Origin: Paenibacillus xylanivorans
Lineage (GTDB): Bacteria; Bacillota; Bacilli; Paenibacillales; Paenibacillaceae
Assembly (NCBI RefSeq): GCF_001280595.1
Contig: NZ_LITU01000045.1
Span: 87,621 to 124,486 of the forward strand
Length of the DNA: 36,866 nucleotides
Reading direction: 5' to 3'
The notes beneath the pieces were generated by a model. The model saw only the letters and a list, made by a program, of their open reading frames with translations. It was not told the origin of the DNA and made no database searches. Shown piece after piece: positions 17,484-24,913 of this stretch. Within the stretch, counting starts at the first letter, position 1, and every line of letters begins with the position of its first letter. The translations under genes were made by a program, and so were the position numbers.

Positions 17484-18263
17484 ATGCGCATTGATCTTCA
17501 TACACACGGCAAACTATCCAAAAACTCTGATTTCTCGGTCGATTACTTTACCGAAATGGTCAAGGAAGCCAAAACCAGCGGGCTCGAAGCCCTCGCGCTT
17601 ACCGAACATTTCAACACCCGCAACTTCTACGAGGTCTACGAGACGCTGGACCGTCTCTATCCTTATAACGGAGAGTACTATGATGCAGACGGGCTGCGCA
17701 TTTTTCCCGGTATGGAAGTAGACATTCAGGAAACAGGACATATTTTGCTGATGGGTCAAAAAGAACACATCCTTGCCGTTCGCAACGGCCTGGAACAATA
17801 TACGGCCAAAGGTTCATTCATTCCTTTTGCCGAACTGCTGGATTTGGCCGAAGCCTGGCCCCTGCTCAAAATTGGCGCACACCCATTCCGCGAATCCACC
17901 CCGCTGTATCAGCTGGATCGTGATTTACTGGGACGTCTGGACGCCTTTGATTTGAACGCCAAGGATATGTACCAATACGGCATTGAGACGTGCCGCGGCC
18001 AGGTTGAACCATTCGCCCACTCCCTCGGTAAACCCGTCACTGCCGGAAGTGATACCCACCAGTGCCTGCAATACGGCAGTGTCTTCAATGTGCTGGATCG
18101 TCCATGCGCATCGGTTGCTGAGCTCAAAGAGCAGATTCTTGCGGGTTCATACACCATTGAAATCTCCTCCGATCTTCCTCTCCGTGTCAAAGCCTCCGTT
18201 ATGCTTAAGAAAGTGATGAAACGTCTTGCCAAGCTGGACGCCGCCCGTTTGCAGCAGGTTTAG
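17484..18263 (+). CDS. PHP-domain metal-dependent hydrolase
   Basis: A 259-residue protein started at the ATG at 17484 with AAGGAGTG upstream; an earlier frame start inside EcfT is not credible. The polymerase-and-histidinol-phosphatase fold is shown by its metal ligands in order: MRIDLHTHG, ALTEHFN, FPGMEVD, KIGAHPFRE and TAGSDTHQ. Such enzymes hydrolyse phosphoesters, commonly small phosphorylated metabolites or nucleotides; the substrate is unknown. It lies 68 nt after EcfT on the same strand and before a strong terminator, so it may be the last gene of the broken ECF operon. If so, it now lacks its original promoter. Confidence 0.9.
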   Translation: MRIDLHTHGKLSKNSDFSVDYFTEMVKEAKTSGLEALALTEHFNTRNFYEVYETLDRLYPYNGEYYDADGLRIFPGMEVDIQETGHILLMGQKEHILAVRNGLEQYTAKGSFIPFAELLDLAEAWPLLKIGAHPFRESTPLYQLDRDLLGRLDAFDLNAKDMYQYGIETCRGQVEPFAHSLGKPVTAGSDTHQCLQYGSVFNVLDRPCASVAELKEQILAGSYTIEISSDLPLRVKASVMLKKVMKRLAKLDAARLQQV

Positions 18264-18291
18264 AGAAAACGACAACTTCTAAAGAATTCAA

Positions 18292-18342
18292 AATGAGCCC
18301 GAAGGATATACATCCTCCCGGCTCATTGCGGATTCATTTTTC
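18292..18342. terminator. Terminator shared by the PHP gene and the convergent VOC gene
   Basis: AATGAGCC and AGGAT pair with ATCCT and GGCTCATT around an ATAC loop (18292-18328), with ATTTTT 8 nt further on. On the minus strand the stem is followed by TTTTG, so it may act in both directions. Confidence 0.8.
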
Positions 18343-18346
18343 CTAA

Positions 18347-18790
18347 TTAAAAATCATGCACCGTCACACATAGCTGAATCACGATTCCGAACGGATCACG
18401 GACAATTCCATACCCCGGACTAAACTCGTTTTGCTCATAAGGCACCAGCACTGTAACCTGCTCATGTTGTACCAACGAATTATACAGCTCAGTCATCGTA
18501 CTTTTATCTTTCGATTGAATGCATAATGACACGCTGTTTCCCAGCTGCCACGGCCGCCCCGTATCCATTTCCTCCTCAGCAATCATCAATTTGTTTACCC
18601 CGATCTGAAGCACCGAATGTGTAATATATTCATCCTGGCCTTCAGGATATTCAAACCCCGGGTTCATTTCCTTCATCTCTTTATAATTTTTCTTGAACAA
18701 CACGTTAGCTCCCAAGTACTTCTCATAAAAAGCAATGGCTGCCGCAGCGTCTCCATTCATCGACAGAAACGGGATCACTTCAAAATTCAT
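18347..18790 (-). CDS. VOC-family protein, PhnB-like
   Basis: A 147-residue single-domain protein of the vicinal oxygen chelate superfamily, PhnB/3-demethylubiquinone methyltransferase-like subgroup. It starts MNFEVIPFLSMNGDAAAAIA, then FYEKYLGA, and ends with YGIVRDPFGIVIQL. These small proteins are often related to glyoxalases and resistance proteins, and many have no defined activity. AAGGAGG lies 8 nt before the ATG. It diverges from the WYL-domain regulator at 18879, which is the obvious candidate to control it. Confidence 0.9.
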   Translation of the reverse strand: MNFEVIPFLSMNGDAAAAIAFYEKYLGANVLFKKNYKEMKEMNPGFEYPEGQDEYITHSVLQIGVNKLMIAEEEMDTGRPWQLGNSVSLCIQSKDKSTMTELYNSLVQHEQVTVLVPYEQNEFSPGYGIVRDPFGIVIQLCVTVHDF

Positions 18791-18808
18791 CTGTATTGCC
18801 TCCTTCGT

Positions 18809-18836
18809 TTGATTGGATTACACTGTTTACTATAAC
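18809..18836 (+). promoter_or_regulatory. Possible promoter of the WYL-domain regulator gene
   Basis: TTGATT (18809-18814) and TATAAC (18831-18836) are separated by 16 nt. A GGTGCC/GGCACC hairpin with a 7-nt loop (18844-18862) follows in the presumed leader, 17 nt before the start codon, and might be an operator or an mRNA structure. Confidence 0.4.
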
Positions 18837-18878
18837 AACAAAAGGTGCCAAGCTATGGCACCATTGAGAGGTTTTTTT

Positions 18879-19883
18879 ATGAAAAAATCAGAACGCATGA
18901 ACCAGATGCTGCGCTTTATTAATCAAAAACAGCACTTTACCCTGCAAGATCTTATGCAGGAGTTTCAGATATCCAAGAGAACCGCGTTAAGAGACATCGC
19001 GTCATTGGAGGAGATCGGTGCACCCATTTATGCTGAGTACGGACGTTACGGGGGATATCGTTTGCTACAGCAGATGCAGCTTCCACCCATTTCGTTTAAT
19101 ACGAGTGAGCTTCATGCTCTCTACTTTGCGATGCAGGCATTGCGCAGCTTTACCAACCTGCCCTTTCAGATCTCTTTTCGTTCCATTCACGAGAAGTTTC
19201 TAAGTGCCCTATCCGAAAACCAGAGACAGGATATTGAACAAATCCAGCATCGGGTCTCTTTCCGACACACCGAACAAATCCGGAATAGTGAGCATCTGGA
19301 GTTTCTATTGATGGCCGCTGTTCAAAATATAGTGATACAGATTACGTATCAGAACATTCGCAGCAGTAGCAGCAACCCACATAACAGCTCAAATTCCGAC
19401 AAACCCAAGCCCAGTACCCGTACCATTCAGCCCATCGCCCTCTATGCTATGAAAGGCTACTGGTATTGCCAGGCGTATGATCTCGATAAACAGGCGTACC
19501 GTGTATTCCGATGTGATCGAATCGCTTCACCTGAGACGACAGATATCGAACCTATGACTCATATTAATGAACTCAATCTACAGGATGCCCATTCGTTATG
19601 GAAACCATCAGAAGACGCTATCCCATTCAAATGTCTGATCAATGAAGACGGGATCGAGCTGTTCCAGCAAGAACAGTTTCCATCCATGCAGCTCATTAAC
19701 GAATCTGGAGCTGATTCCGGACGAACTGGACACGCCTATTTAGTCGGGTCGTATGAAGCCCATGAGCTTGAATTCATCATTCGCTATCTCGCAAGCTTCG
19801 GCAAGTCCATCAAGATCATGGAACCCGACACATTAAAAGAGTCTTTAAGACAGCACTATCTGGATTTGCTCAACCATGTTTAA
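18879..19883 (+). CDS. YafY-type transcriptional regulator (HTH plus WYL domain)
   Basis: A 334-residue protein from the ATG at 18879, preceded by GAGAGG; the frame is open further back, but those starts lack a binding site. The N-terminal winged helix-turn-helix (about 1-65) contains FTLQDLMQEFQISKRTALRD followed by YGRYGGYRLL, the hallmark of this group. The WYL domain (about 135-235) includes IQPIALYAMKGYWYCQAYD and FRCDRI, a ligand- or nucleotide-sensing module. A Ser/Asn/Pro-rich insert (SSSSNPHNSSNSDKPKP) interrupts the domain. It is divergent from the PhnB-like gene. The usual role is repression of the adjacent divergent gene; the ligand is unknown. Confidence 0.9.
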   Translation: MKKSERMNQMLRFINQKQHFTLQDLMQEFQISKRTALRDIASLEEIGAPIYAEYGRYGGYRLLQQMQLPPISFNTSELHALYFAMQALRSFTNLPFQISFRSIHEKFLSALSENQRQDIEQIQHRVSFRHTEQIRNSEHLEFLLMAAVQNIVIQITYQNIRSSSSNPHNSSNSDKPKPSTRTIQPIALYAMKGYWYCQAYDLDKQAYRVFRCDRIASPETTDIEPMTHINELNLQDAHSLWKPSEDAIPFKCLINEDGIELFQQEQFPSMQLINESGADSGRTGHAYLVGSYEAHELEFIIRYLASFGKSIKIMEPDTLKESLRQHYLDLLNHV

Positions 19884-20029
19884 CTATCGCTACAAATGAT
19901 ATAAGTTCAACTAATGATTGTACACTGGACCACTGGGCGGTCAGAACTTTCGATCGGTGTTATCATGCATATAATTAGTCCACTTGATATAGTCCCGCTG
20001 GTGTTTGTTATCTCATCTCATATCAATTT

Positions 20030-21223
20030 TTATAAATTAGGCTCTGGTTTATCATGAACCGCTGGAGAGCTTTTTTTATTGCCAATCGCTAACTGAACCA
20101 TGATTTGCAGCACAATGATTATAGCCAGACCATAGAACGCTTGAATGAAGCTGCCCGTGGTATCATGTAGCCAACCAATTGTCAGCGGACCAAGGGCTCC
20201 CAGAATATAGCCGCCGGATTGAGTCATCGCTGACCATGCGCTGGCTTCCTGAGCGTTATTCGTCTCATCAATGGGCAGCATCAATGCGATTGGGAAGAGT
20301 CCCCCGGCACCAATACCGAGTGGGATCGCGGCCAGCCAAGGACTGACGGACAGGTTCAGCATCAAGACTCCTATCAACTCCATTAACGCACACCCTACAA
20401 GCCAGAATACACGTCTTTGGTAACGGTGTACGAGCATTGGAATGAATAACGTAGATGGTAATGAAATCAAAGTAAATAACGTTTGGATACTTCCGGCAGT
20501 TTCTTTCGTATATCCCTGGCTTTGGATCGCCGGTGCAAGCCAAGCCGTTAAAGAATAGAAAATCGCTGCCATCAAACCGAAAAACAACGTCAGTACCCAT
20601 GCTCGACTATTTTTTACTGGAAGAGCTTCAACGTCCACAGCTGAAATCTGCCCGGATTGTCGATCCTTTCGTGCTGACAAGGCTAATTTCATCCAGATGG
20701 GCAAAGCAATGACAGCGAGCACTGCCCACACCGCAAGAGAACCTTTCCACGACCCACCCAGAATATTTTGAAGCGGAACGGATAATCCAACACTTATGCT
20801 GGCCCCCATGACCATTGCTGTAGAGTAGATACCCACCATGGCAGCAACTCGCGTTGGGAAATACTGTTTAATAAAGCTGGACAACAGCGGCCCCGCGAGT
20901 GCAATCCCTACTCCGGATAGAAAAGAAGTAAACATCATCAGAGGCGTTGCACCTACGAACAACCGCAATGCCGTACCTATTCCAATAAGCATTAAAGCCA
21001 ACACGATCGCACCTTCATTCCCCCACCTCCTGCTTAGCTTTACGGAAAATGGAGCGAATATGCCCATACATAATACGGGAAGAGTGGTTAACAGGCTTGC
21101 GGTAATTCCACTAATACCCAGCTCACTTTGTATGGTACTCATTAGTGGAGAAATGGATGTAATGGGTGGTCGCAGATTCAATGAAGCGAGAATAAGAGCC
21201 AGAACGATATAAAAAAGTTTCAC
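20030..21223 (-). CDS. MFS transporter, CynX/NimT (cyanate permease) family
   Basis: A 397-residue membrane protein with about twelve predicted helices. The start MKLFYIVLALILASLNLRPP and ITSISPLM is characteristic of the CynX/NimT/YycB branch of the major facilitator superfamily, whose members move cyanate, 2-nitroimidazole or unknown small molecules. Translation starts at GTG (21223), with GAGGTGAT 5 nt upstream. It diverges from a LysR regulator across a 160-bp region holding a likely operator, the standard pairing for regulator and exported or imported effector. The direction of transport cannot be read from sequence. Confidence 0.9.
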   Translation of the reverse strand: MKLFYIVLALILASLNLRPPITSISPLMSTIQSELGISGITASLLTTLPVLCMGIFAPFSVKLSRRWGNEGAIVLALMLIGIGTALRLFVGATPLMMFTSFLSGVGIALAGPLLSSFIKQYFPTRVAAMVGIYSTAMVMGASISVGLSVPLQNILGGSWKGSLAVWAVLAVIALPIWMKLALSARKDRQSGQISAVDVEALPVKNSRAWVLTLFFGLMAAIFYSLTAWLAPAIQSQGYTKETAGSIQTLFTLISLPSTLFIPMLVHRYQRRVFWLVGCALMELIGVLMLNLSVSPWLAAIPLGIGAGGLFPIALMLPIDETNNAQEASAWSAMTQSGGYILGALGPLTIGWLHDTTGSFIQAFYGLAIIIVLQIMVQLAIGNKKSSPAVHDKPEPNL

Positions 21224-21311
21224 TATGGATCACCTCATGTATGGTTATAGAGTTGCATTCACTAATGATCCAGGTTGTAGATCTTTTTGTGGTGCAAGAC
21301 TAGTATAGAAG

Positions 21312-21359
21312 TATTATAATGATTGAACAATACAATAGTTTTTATTATAATGATTATAA
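21312..21359. promoter_or_regulatory. Likely LysR-type operator in the MFS/LysR divergent region
   Basis: A 13-bp direct repeat, TATTATAATGATT, occurs at 21312-21324 and again at 21343-21355. The spacing is 31 bp, three helical turns. The second copy extends into a near-perfect dyad TTATAATGATTATAA (21345-21359), which contains the T-N11-A pattern of LysR boxes. It lies 25 bp before the LysR start. Confidence 0.65.
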
Positions 21360-21383
21360 ATACCAATGATTAGAGGTGATTTC

Positions 21384-22280
21384 ATGGAAATCCGTCAAAT
21401 GGAGAACTTCATCGTCGTTTGTGAAGAGCTCCATTTCACACGTGCAGCAGATAAAATCGGCATTTCTCAACCTACCTTGAGTCAACAGATTCGAGCGTTG
21501 GAGGATGAGTTGGGTGTTCCCTTGTTCGACCGGGTGGGTAAAAAGATTGTGATGACGCAGGCGGGAACGCTATTCCTTGAGCATTGTGTACAAATGGTTC
21601 GCCATTTACAGAATACCCAAGATGCATTGGCTGAATTCCGCAATGATCAGCGAGGCAAGCTGGTGATTGGAGTCCTACCGTCCGATTTGGACTACCGTCT
21701 AACTCCATTGCTCGTTAATTTTCATGCCCATTTTCCCAAGGTGAAATTAAAGGTTGTTTCTTCGATTTATGTATTGAATCAAGTGTTGGATAACGAAGTC
21801 GATATCGGCATCGAGCTCACTTCGATTTCCGATGATCGTCTTGTGCGCATTCCTTTGTGCAGCGAAGAATACGTACTCGTCGTTTCGGAGAACCACGCTT
21901 GGGCTGAACGAAATGAGATTGGAATTAAGGAACTGCGCGATATTCAAACGGTGATGTTCCCCGAAGGGTTCACAGGCAGAGAACTGGTTGATGGCTATTG
22001 CCGCAAATATGGGTTTACCCTGAATACGATCATGGAGACGAGTTCGGCTACCTCCATCATTAGTCTGGTCAAAGCGAATGTTGGCGGAACTGTGCTGCCC
22101 TATCCACTAATCAAGGCGATGAATGAACCAACACTTCGCATCATTCGAATTACGGACGATGCTCCTTACCGCCACTTTGAGATCATTCATCGGTCCGACC
22201 GTTACCTGACCCAATCTGCCAAAGCATTTATTGAGAAAACCATTGATTATTTTAATCAAGGATACGTAGAGGGAGAGTAA
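21384..22280 (+). CDS. LysR-family transcriptional regulator
   Basis: A 298-residue regulator started at the ATG at 21384, which has AGAGGTGAT at good spacing; an earlier ATG is poorer. The N-terminal helix-turn-helix (FTRAADKIGISQPTLSQQIR, then ALEDELGVPLFDR) is canonical. The effector domain follows from about residue 90 (LVIGVLPSDLDYRLTPLL) and most resembles CynR/CysL-type regulators. It is divergent from the MFS permease gene and followed after 5 nt by a VOC protein gene, so it probably autoregulates and controls both neighbours in response to a small organic effector. Confidence 0.94.
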   Translation: MEIRQMENFIVVCEELHFTRAADKIGISQPTLSQQIRALEDELGVPLFDRVGKKIVMTQAGTLFLEHCVQMVRHLQNTQDALAEFRNDQRGKLVIGVLPSDLDYRLTPLLVNFHAHFPKVKLKVVSSIYVLNQVLDNEVDIGIELTSISDDRLVRIPLCSEEYVLVVSENHAWAERNEIGIKELRDIQTVMFPEGFTGRELVDGYCRKYGFTLNTIMETSSATSIISLVKANVGGTVLPYPLIKAMNEPTLRIIRITDDAPYRHFEIIHRSDRYLTQSAKAFIEKTIDYFNQGYVEGE

Positions 22281-22285
22281 CTTGA

Positions 22286-22960
22286 ATGCAAATAAAAGAG
22301 GTTAAGTTGTTCACAGATCAAATGGAGGCAATGAAGCAGTTTTACGTTATGTTATTGGAGTTAGAGCTACTGAAGGAGAGTACTTCGGACGTATCGTTCC
22401 GCACTGGAGATTCGATCCTTTCATTTCAGCAAGCTCCTGGTCAGGAAAAGCCCTTCTATCATGTGGCATTTACGATTCCTACAAACCAACTCGCTAAAGC
22501 CAAAAAGTGGGTTCAAGATCGAAACATACCATTGCTTTCCAAGGACCATAAAGATGAGTTCTATTTCCCCTACTGGGATGCAACAGCTTTCTATTTCTAT
22601 GACCCGAGCGGCAATTTAATGGAGTTCATCGCTCACCATTCGTTAAATAATGCAGTCGACGAAGCCTTTGATTCTGGGCAACTGCTATGTATTAGCGAAA
22701 TCGGGCTTCCCGTCGATGATGTGCCCGATACAATAAGCAAAATGAATGGACAGTATCAACTTGAACCCTTTGCCGGAGACGGAAAGCAATTTGCCCCCAT
22801 CGGTGACGCAGATGGCATGTTTATTGTAATCGACAAAGAGATGCCCTGGTTCCCAGACGGACGCAAGCCCGGGGTATTTGCCACTGAGGTGAAGGTTGAA
22901 ACTGGTCGGACTGGGAGTATTTTGTTGCAGAATGGGATTTACTTTATTGTTTCAATTTAG
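22286..22960 (+). CDS. VOC/glyoxalase-family protein
   Basis: A 224-residue protein with two VOC-like halves. The first runs from MQIKEVKLFTDQMEAMKQFY to YFYDPSGNLMEFIAHHS, a full module with the usual FYDPSGNLMEF ending. The second (ISEIGLPVDDVPDT to the C terminus) is shorter and more divergent. It is probably a metal-binding enzyme acting on a small aldehyde, epoxide or aromatic compound, but no substrate can be named. It starts 5 nt after the LysR stop, with GGGAGAG inside the end of that gene, so the two are co-transcribed. Together with the MFS permease this makes a small detoxification-type unit, by inference. Confidence 0.87.
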   Translation: MQIKEVKLFTDQMEAMKQFYVMLLELELLKESTSDVSFRTGDSILSFQQAPGQEKPFYHVAFTIPTNQLAKAKKWVQDRNIPLLSKDHKDEFYFPYWDATAFYFYDPSGNLMEFIAHHSLNNAVDEAFDSGQLLCISEIGLPVDDVPDTISKMNGQYQLEPFAGDGKQFAPIGDADGMFIVIDKEMPWFPDGRKPGVFATEVKVETGRTGSILLQNGIYFIVSI

Positions 22961-23084
22961 ATCAGAGAATCCTGTACTGTGATTCCCCCTATATTCGAAG
23001 GGAATTTGCTCTCTTATAACAAAGGACAAAGCCCTTTATATTCAGAGGGTCTGTACATATATAGTTAAACTATTTGCGCATAAC

Positions 23085-23119
23085 AAAAGGGTCCTGACGA
23101 CAAATTGTCATCAGAACCC
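23085..23119 (-). terminator. Terminator of the 218-residue protein gene
   Basis: On the minus strand GGGT, CTGA and GACAA pair with TTGTC, TCAG and ACCC (about 13 bp with two mismatches), followed by TTTTG. Its core resembles the glmS terminator at 24848-24880. The rest of 22961-23196 shows only weak hairpins. Confidence 0.75.
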
Positions 23120-23196
23120 ACGAACTTTGTAAATTCCACCACATATAAAGCATTCTAAAAACAGTTAAGATATCGTGCCCGTAATACCATCATTAA

Positions 23197-23853
23197 TTAA
23201 CGAATTAACTCAATATCTAAATTTTCAGAAAATGTCATATGATCTTTTGAGACTCGGTCTAGTCCAATGATGACGTTTCTCCAAATATTGCTGTCAAAAA
23301 AATCGTTTCGCATTTCATTTAATACATGGCCTATCACTTCATTTTGATTCTGATAGGTTATTCCATCGTATTCTGCGTCAATAACCTCTACCCATTTATC
23401 TAGCAGTGCAAGTATACCTTTCAAGTTTTCTTCGTCTTTTTGGGTAAGCATCATTGGGTCCAATTTTCTAAAATAAGTTTCTAAATACATAGCAACAACT
23501 GAAGTATTGTTTTGGATTGTATGGGAATCAATTAGATTAAAATATTTAGAAAACTCATCATATTCTTGAGACTTCATAGAGATTTTATTCACAGAATAGA
23601 TAAGATTATTCTTCGATTCTGGACTGACGTTTCCACTTAAAATCTGTTCGACTTCTTCCCGCGAACCAAGGATCGACCCAATCAACTGACTTTGATCGTT
23701 ACTGAGGTTTTGAGAAAAATAAGCTTGGTATTTTTGATTTCGACTGTTTTCTTTATATAACATACTCAATAATATACAGATTACCACCAATATAATAACT
23801 TTAACTATTTTAGTATTAATCTCCATTTTCTCCTTTATGAAAGGTACCTCCAT
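23197..23853 (-). CDS. Uncharacterised membrane-anchored protein
   Basis: A protein of about 209-218 residues that I do not recognise. One hydrophobic helix (KIVKVIILVVICILLSMLY) lies near the N terminus. The rest is hydrophilic and predicted mostly helical, rich in Asn, Glu, Ser and Lys, and would face the outside if the helix is a signal anchor. The start is uncertain: ATG at 23853 has AAAGGA too close, and ATG at 23826 (MEINTK) has AAAGGAG 3-4 nt away. Composition is more AT-rich than the flanking core genes. It sits in a patch of small accessory genes, has its own terminator and has no partner of known function. Confidence 0.65.
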   Translation of the reverse strand: MEVPFIKEKMEINTKIVKVIILVVICILLSMLYKENSRNQKYQAYFSQNLSNDQSQLIGSILGSREEVEQILSGNVSPESKNNLIYSVNKISMKSQEYDEFSKYFNLIDSHTIQNNTSVVAMYLETYFRKLDPMMLTQKDEENLKGILALLDKWVEVIDAEYDGITYQNQNEVIGHVLNEMRNDFFDSNIWRNVIIGLDRVSKDHMTFSENLDIELIR

Positions 23854-24133
23854 TCCTTTGTAGTAGTAACTATCTAGTTATTAAACTTGTTATCTATATG
23901 TATTAACGTGTGGGTAAAAAGGAGGTTTAGCTACGCGAACATTCAAATTCACTAAATTATTCGAATTCTTGCTCTTCATCTCTCCACGATCCCCTACATA
24001 GACAAAGATTTATTTATTACATATATTCTTCGACTGGGCCACAACCATAAGGTTGGCAAACTGAATTGTCGAAACCGTTAGGCTCTTGGTGCATCCAAAG
24101 AAAGATAATAAGCGCCAACGCTTACAAGTACTC

Positions 24134-24298
24134 CTAATAGTTTTCACCTGTAGGTCCGCCTGAAAAGGTCTTGATCCATTGTGATACTGGCAAAGAAGAT
24201 GGTGAATTTTCCTGATCCTGAGCGAAGGCTGGAATTGCAATAGATGTAGAGAGCAGAAATCCTGCAATAAATGTTTTAGCAATTTTTAATTCTATCAT
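24134..24298 (-). CDS. Small exported peptide, 54 residues
   Basis: The frame encodes MIELKIAKTFIAGFLLSTSI, then AIPAFA and the mature part QDQENSPSSLPVSQWIKTFS plus GGPTGENY, ending at TAG (24134). It has a basic N terminus, hydrophobic core and an AxA cleavage site after residue 26. That would release a 28-residue peptide ending in Gly-Gly-Pro-Thr-Gly-Glu-Asn-Tyr. The ribosome binding site is weak (AGAG, 6 nt away). It lies 29 nt after a two-helix membrane protein gene on the same strand. After the stop, the same frame contains more protein-like sequence (QEPNGFDNSVCQPYGCGPVE), so this may be the head of a larger, now broken gene. The role is unknown; a signalling or antimicrobial peptide is only a guess. 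Confidence 0.5.
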   Translation of the reverse strand: MIELKIAKTFIAGFLLSTSIAIPAFAQDQENSPSSLPVSQWIKTFSGGPTGENY

Positions 24299-24327
24299 TT
24301 TATGCTCTATTCATACTTTCCTTTTTT

Positions 24328-24528
24328 CTATTTCTTTTTTTTGAAGAAATCAAACTTGATCACATAATCAAAGAGAGAGGTAATTACAACAGCTCCAAGT
24401 GGAATCATTGCGTATACCCATGGCGGATTATTCGGAGCTTCACCAGGAGGTGCATCAGTTAAAATCTCAAAAAGAACAACACAATAAATTACGGCCAATA
24501 CAATACCTGTTACGTTTCTATTTTTCAT
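24328..24528 (-). CDS. Small two-helix membrane protein, 66 residues
   Basis: MKNRNVTGIVLAVIYCVVLF begins the first helix (about 7-23). A Pro-rich loop follows (TDAPPGEAPNNPPWVY), then a second helix (about 40-58) and a basic tail FFKKKK. GAGGTG precedes the ATG, at slightly long spacing. The Lys-rich tail predicts that both termini are cytoplasmic with the proline loop outside. It does not match any family I know. The exported-peptide gene follows it by 29 nt on the same strand, so a shared transcript is likely. A small immunity-type or accessory membrane protein is possible, but nothing proves it. Confidence 0.6.
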   Translation of the reverse strand: MKNRNVTGIVLAVIYCVVLFEILTDAPPGEAPNNPPWVYAMIPLGAVVITSLFDYVIKFDFFKKKK

Positions 24529-24693
24529 AGCTGTTTTTCACCTCAAATTCACTTAATAAATTCAAAGTATTGTATTTTATACCTAAATAAGTATAACACT
24601 GCGCAACAACAAATAGAAGAATTTCTCTCCATTTTCACCCCTACTTAAAACTCCGTAATATCGATTGCAAGAACAATACCAGATTTTGTGAAC

Positions 24694-24823
24694 CTATGAA
24701 CGCCCCACACCAGAGGCGATAATCAGTGTCCTCTGAGATACTCCAATGATACTGGTAAACTCAGTCTGATTTAACTTATGTAACTTCAGGATGCTTCTAA
24801 TTCGTTCTCCATATAGTAGTCAA
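24694..24823 (-). pseudogene. Frameshifted XRE-type helix-turn-helix regulator remnant
   Basis: A good ribosome binding site (AAGGAGG, 24832-24838) lies 8 nt before a TTG at 24823, but that frame stops after eight codons. In the +1 frame the sequence continues as GERIRSILKLHKLNQTEF, then TSIIGVSQRTL, a clear XRE/Cro helix-turn-helix. It then loses the pattern and stops at 24694. An intact start site plus a shifted DNA-binding domain means a gene broken by a small indel near 24811 and truncated at its 3' end. It was probably a regulator of the neighbouring small genes. The rest of 24529-24913 contains nothing else recognised apart from the glmS terminator. Confidence 0.65.
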
Positions 24824-24847
24824 ATTAATAACCTCCTTAAATTAAAG

Positions 24848-24880
24848 AAAAGCCCTGATGACATTTAATCATCAGGACTC
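24848..24880 (-). terminator. glmS terminator
   Basis: CCTGATGA and TCATCAGG (24854-24861 and 24869-24876) form a perfect 8-bp stem with a 7-nt loop. On the minus strand it is followed by GCTTTTCTTT. It lies about 37 nt after the glmS stop. Confidence 0.85.
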
Positions 24881-24913
24881 CTTAATGTTATAAAGATACG
24901 AAAGTCATTTCCC

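Noticed and set aside
24010..24282. A 90-codon minus-strand frame in the small-gene patch
   Set aside because: It overlaps the exported-peptide frame in another phase and has no binding site. The signal peptide in the chosen frame is far more protein-like.
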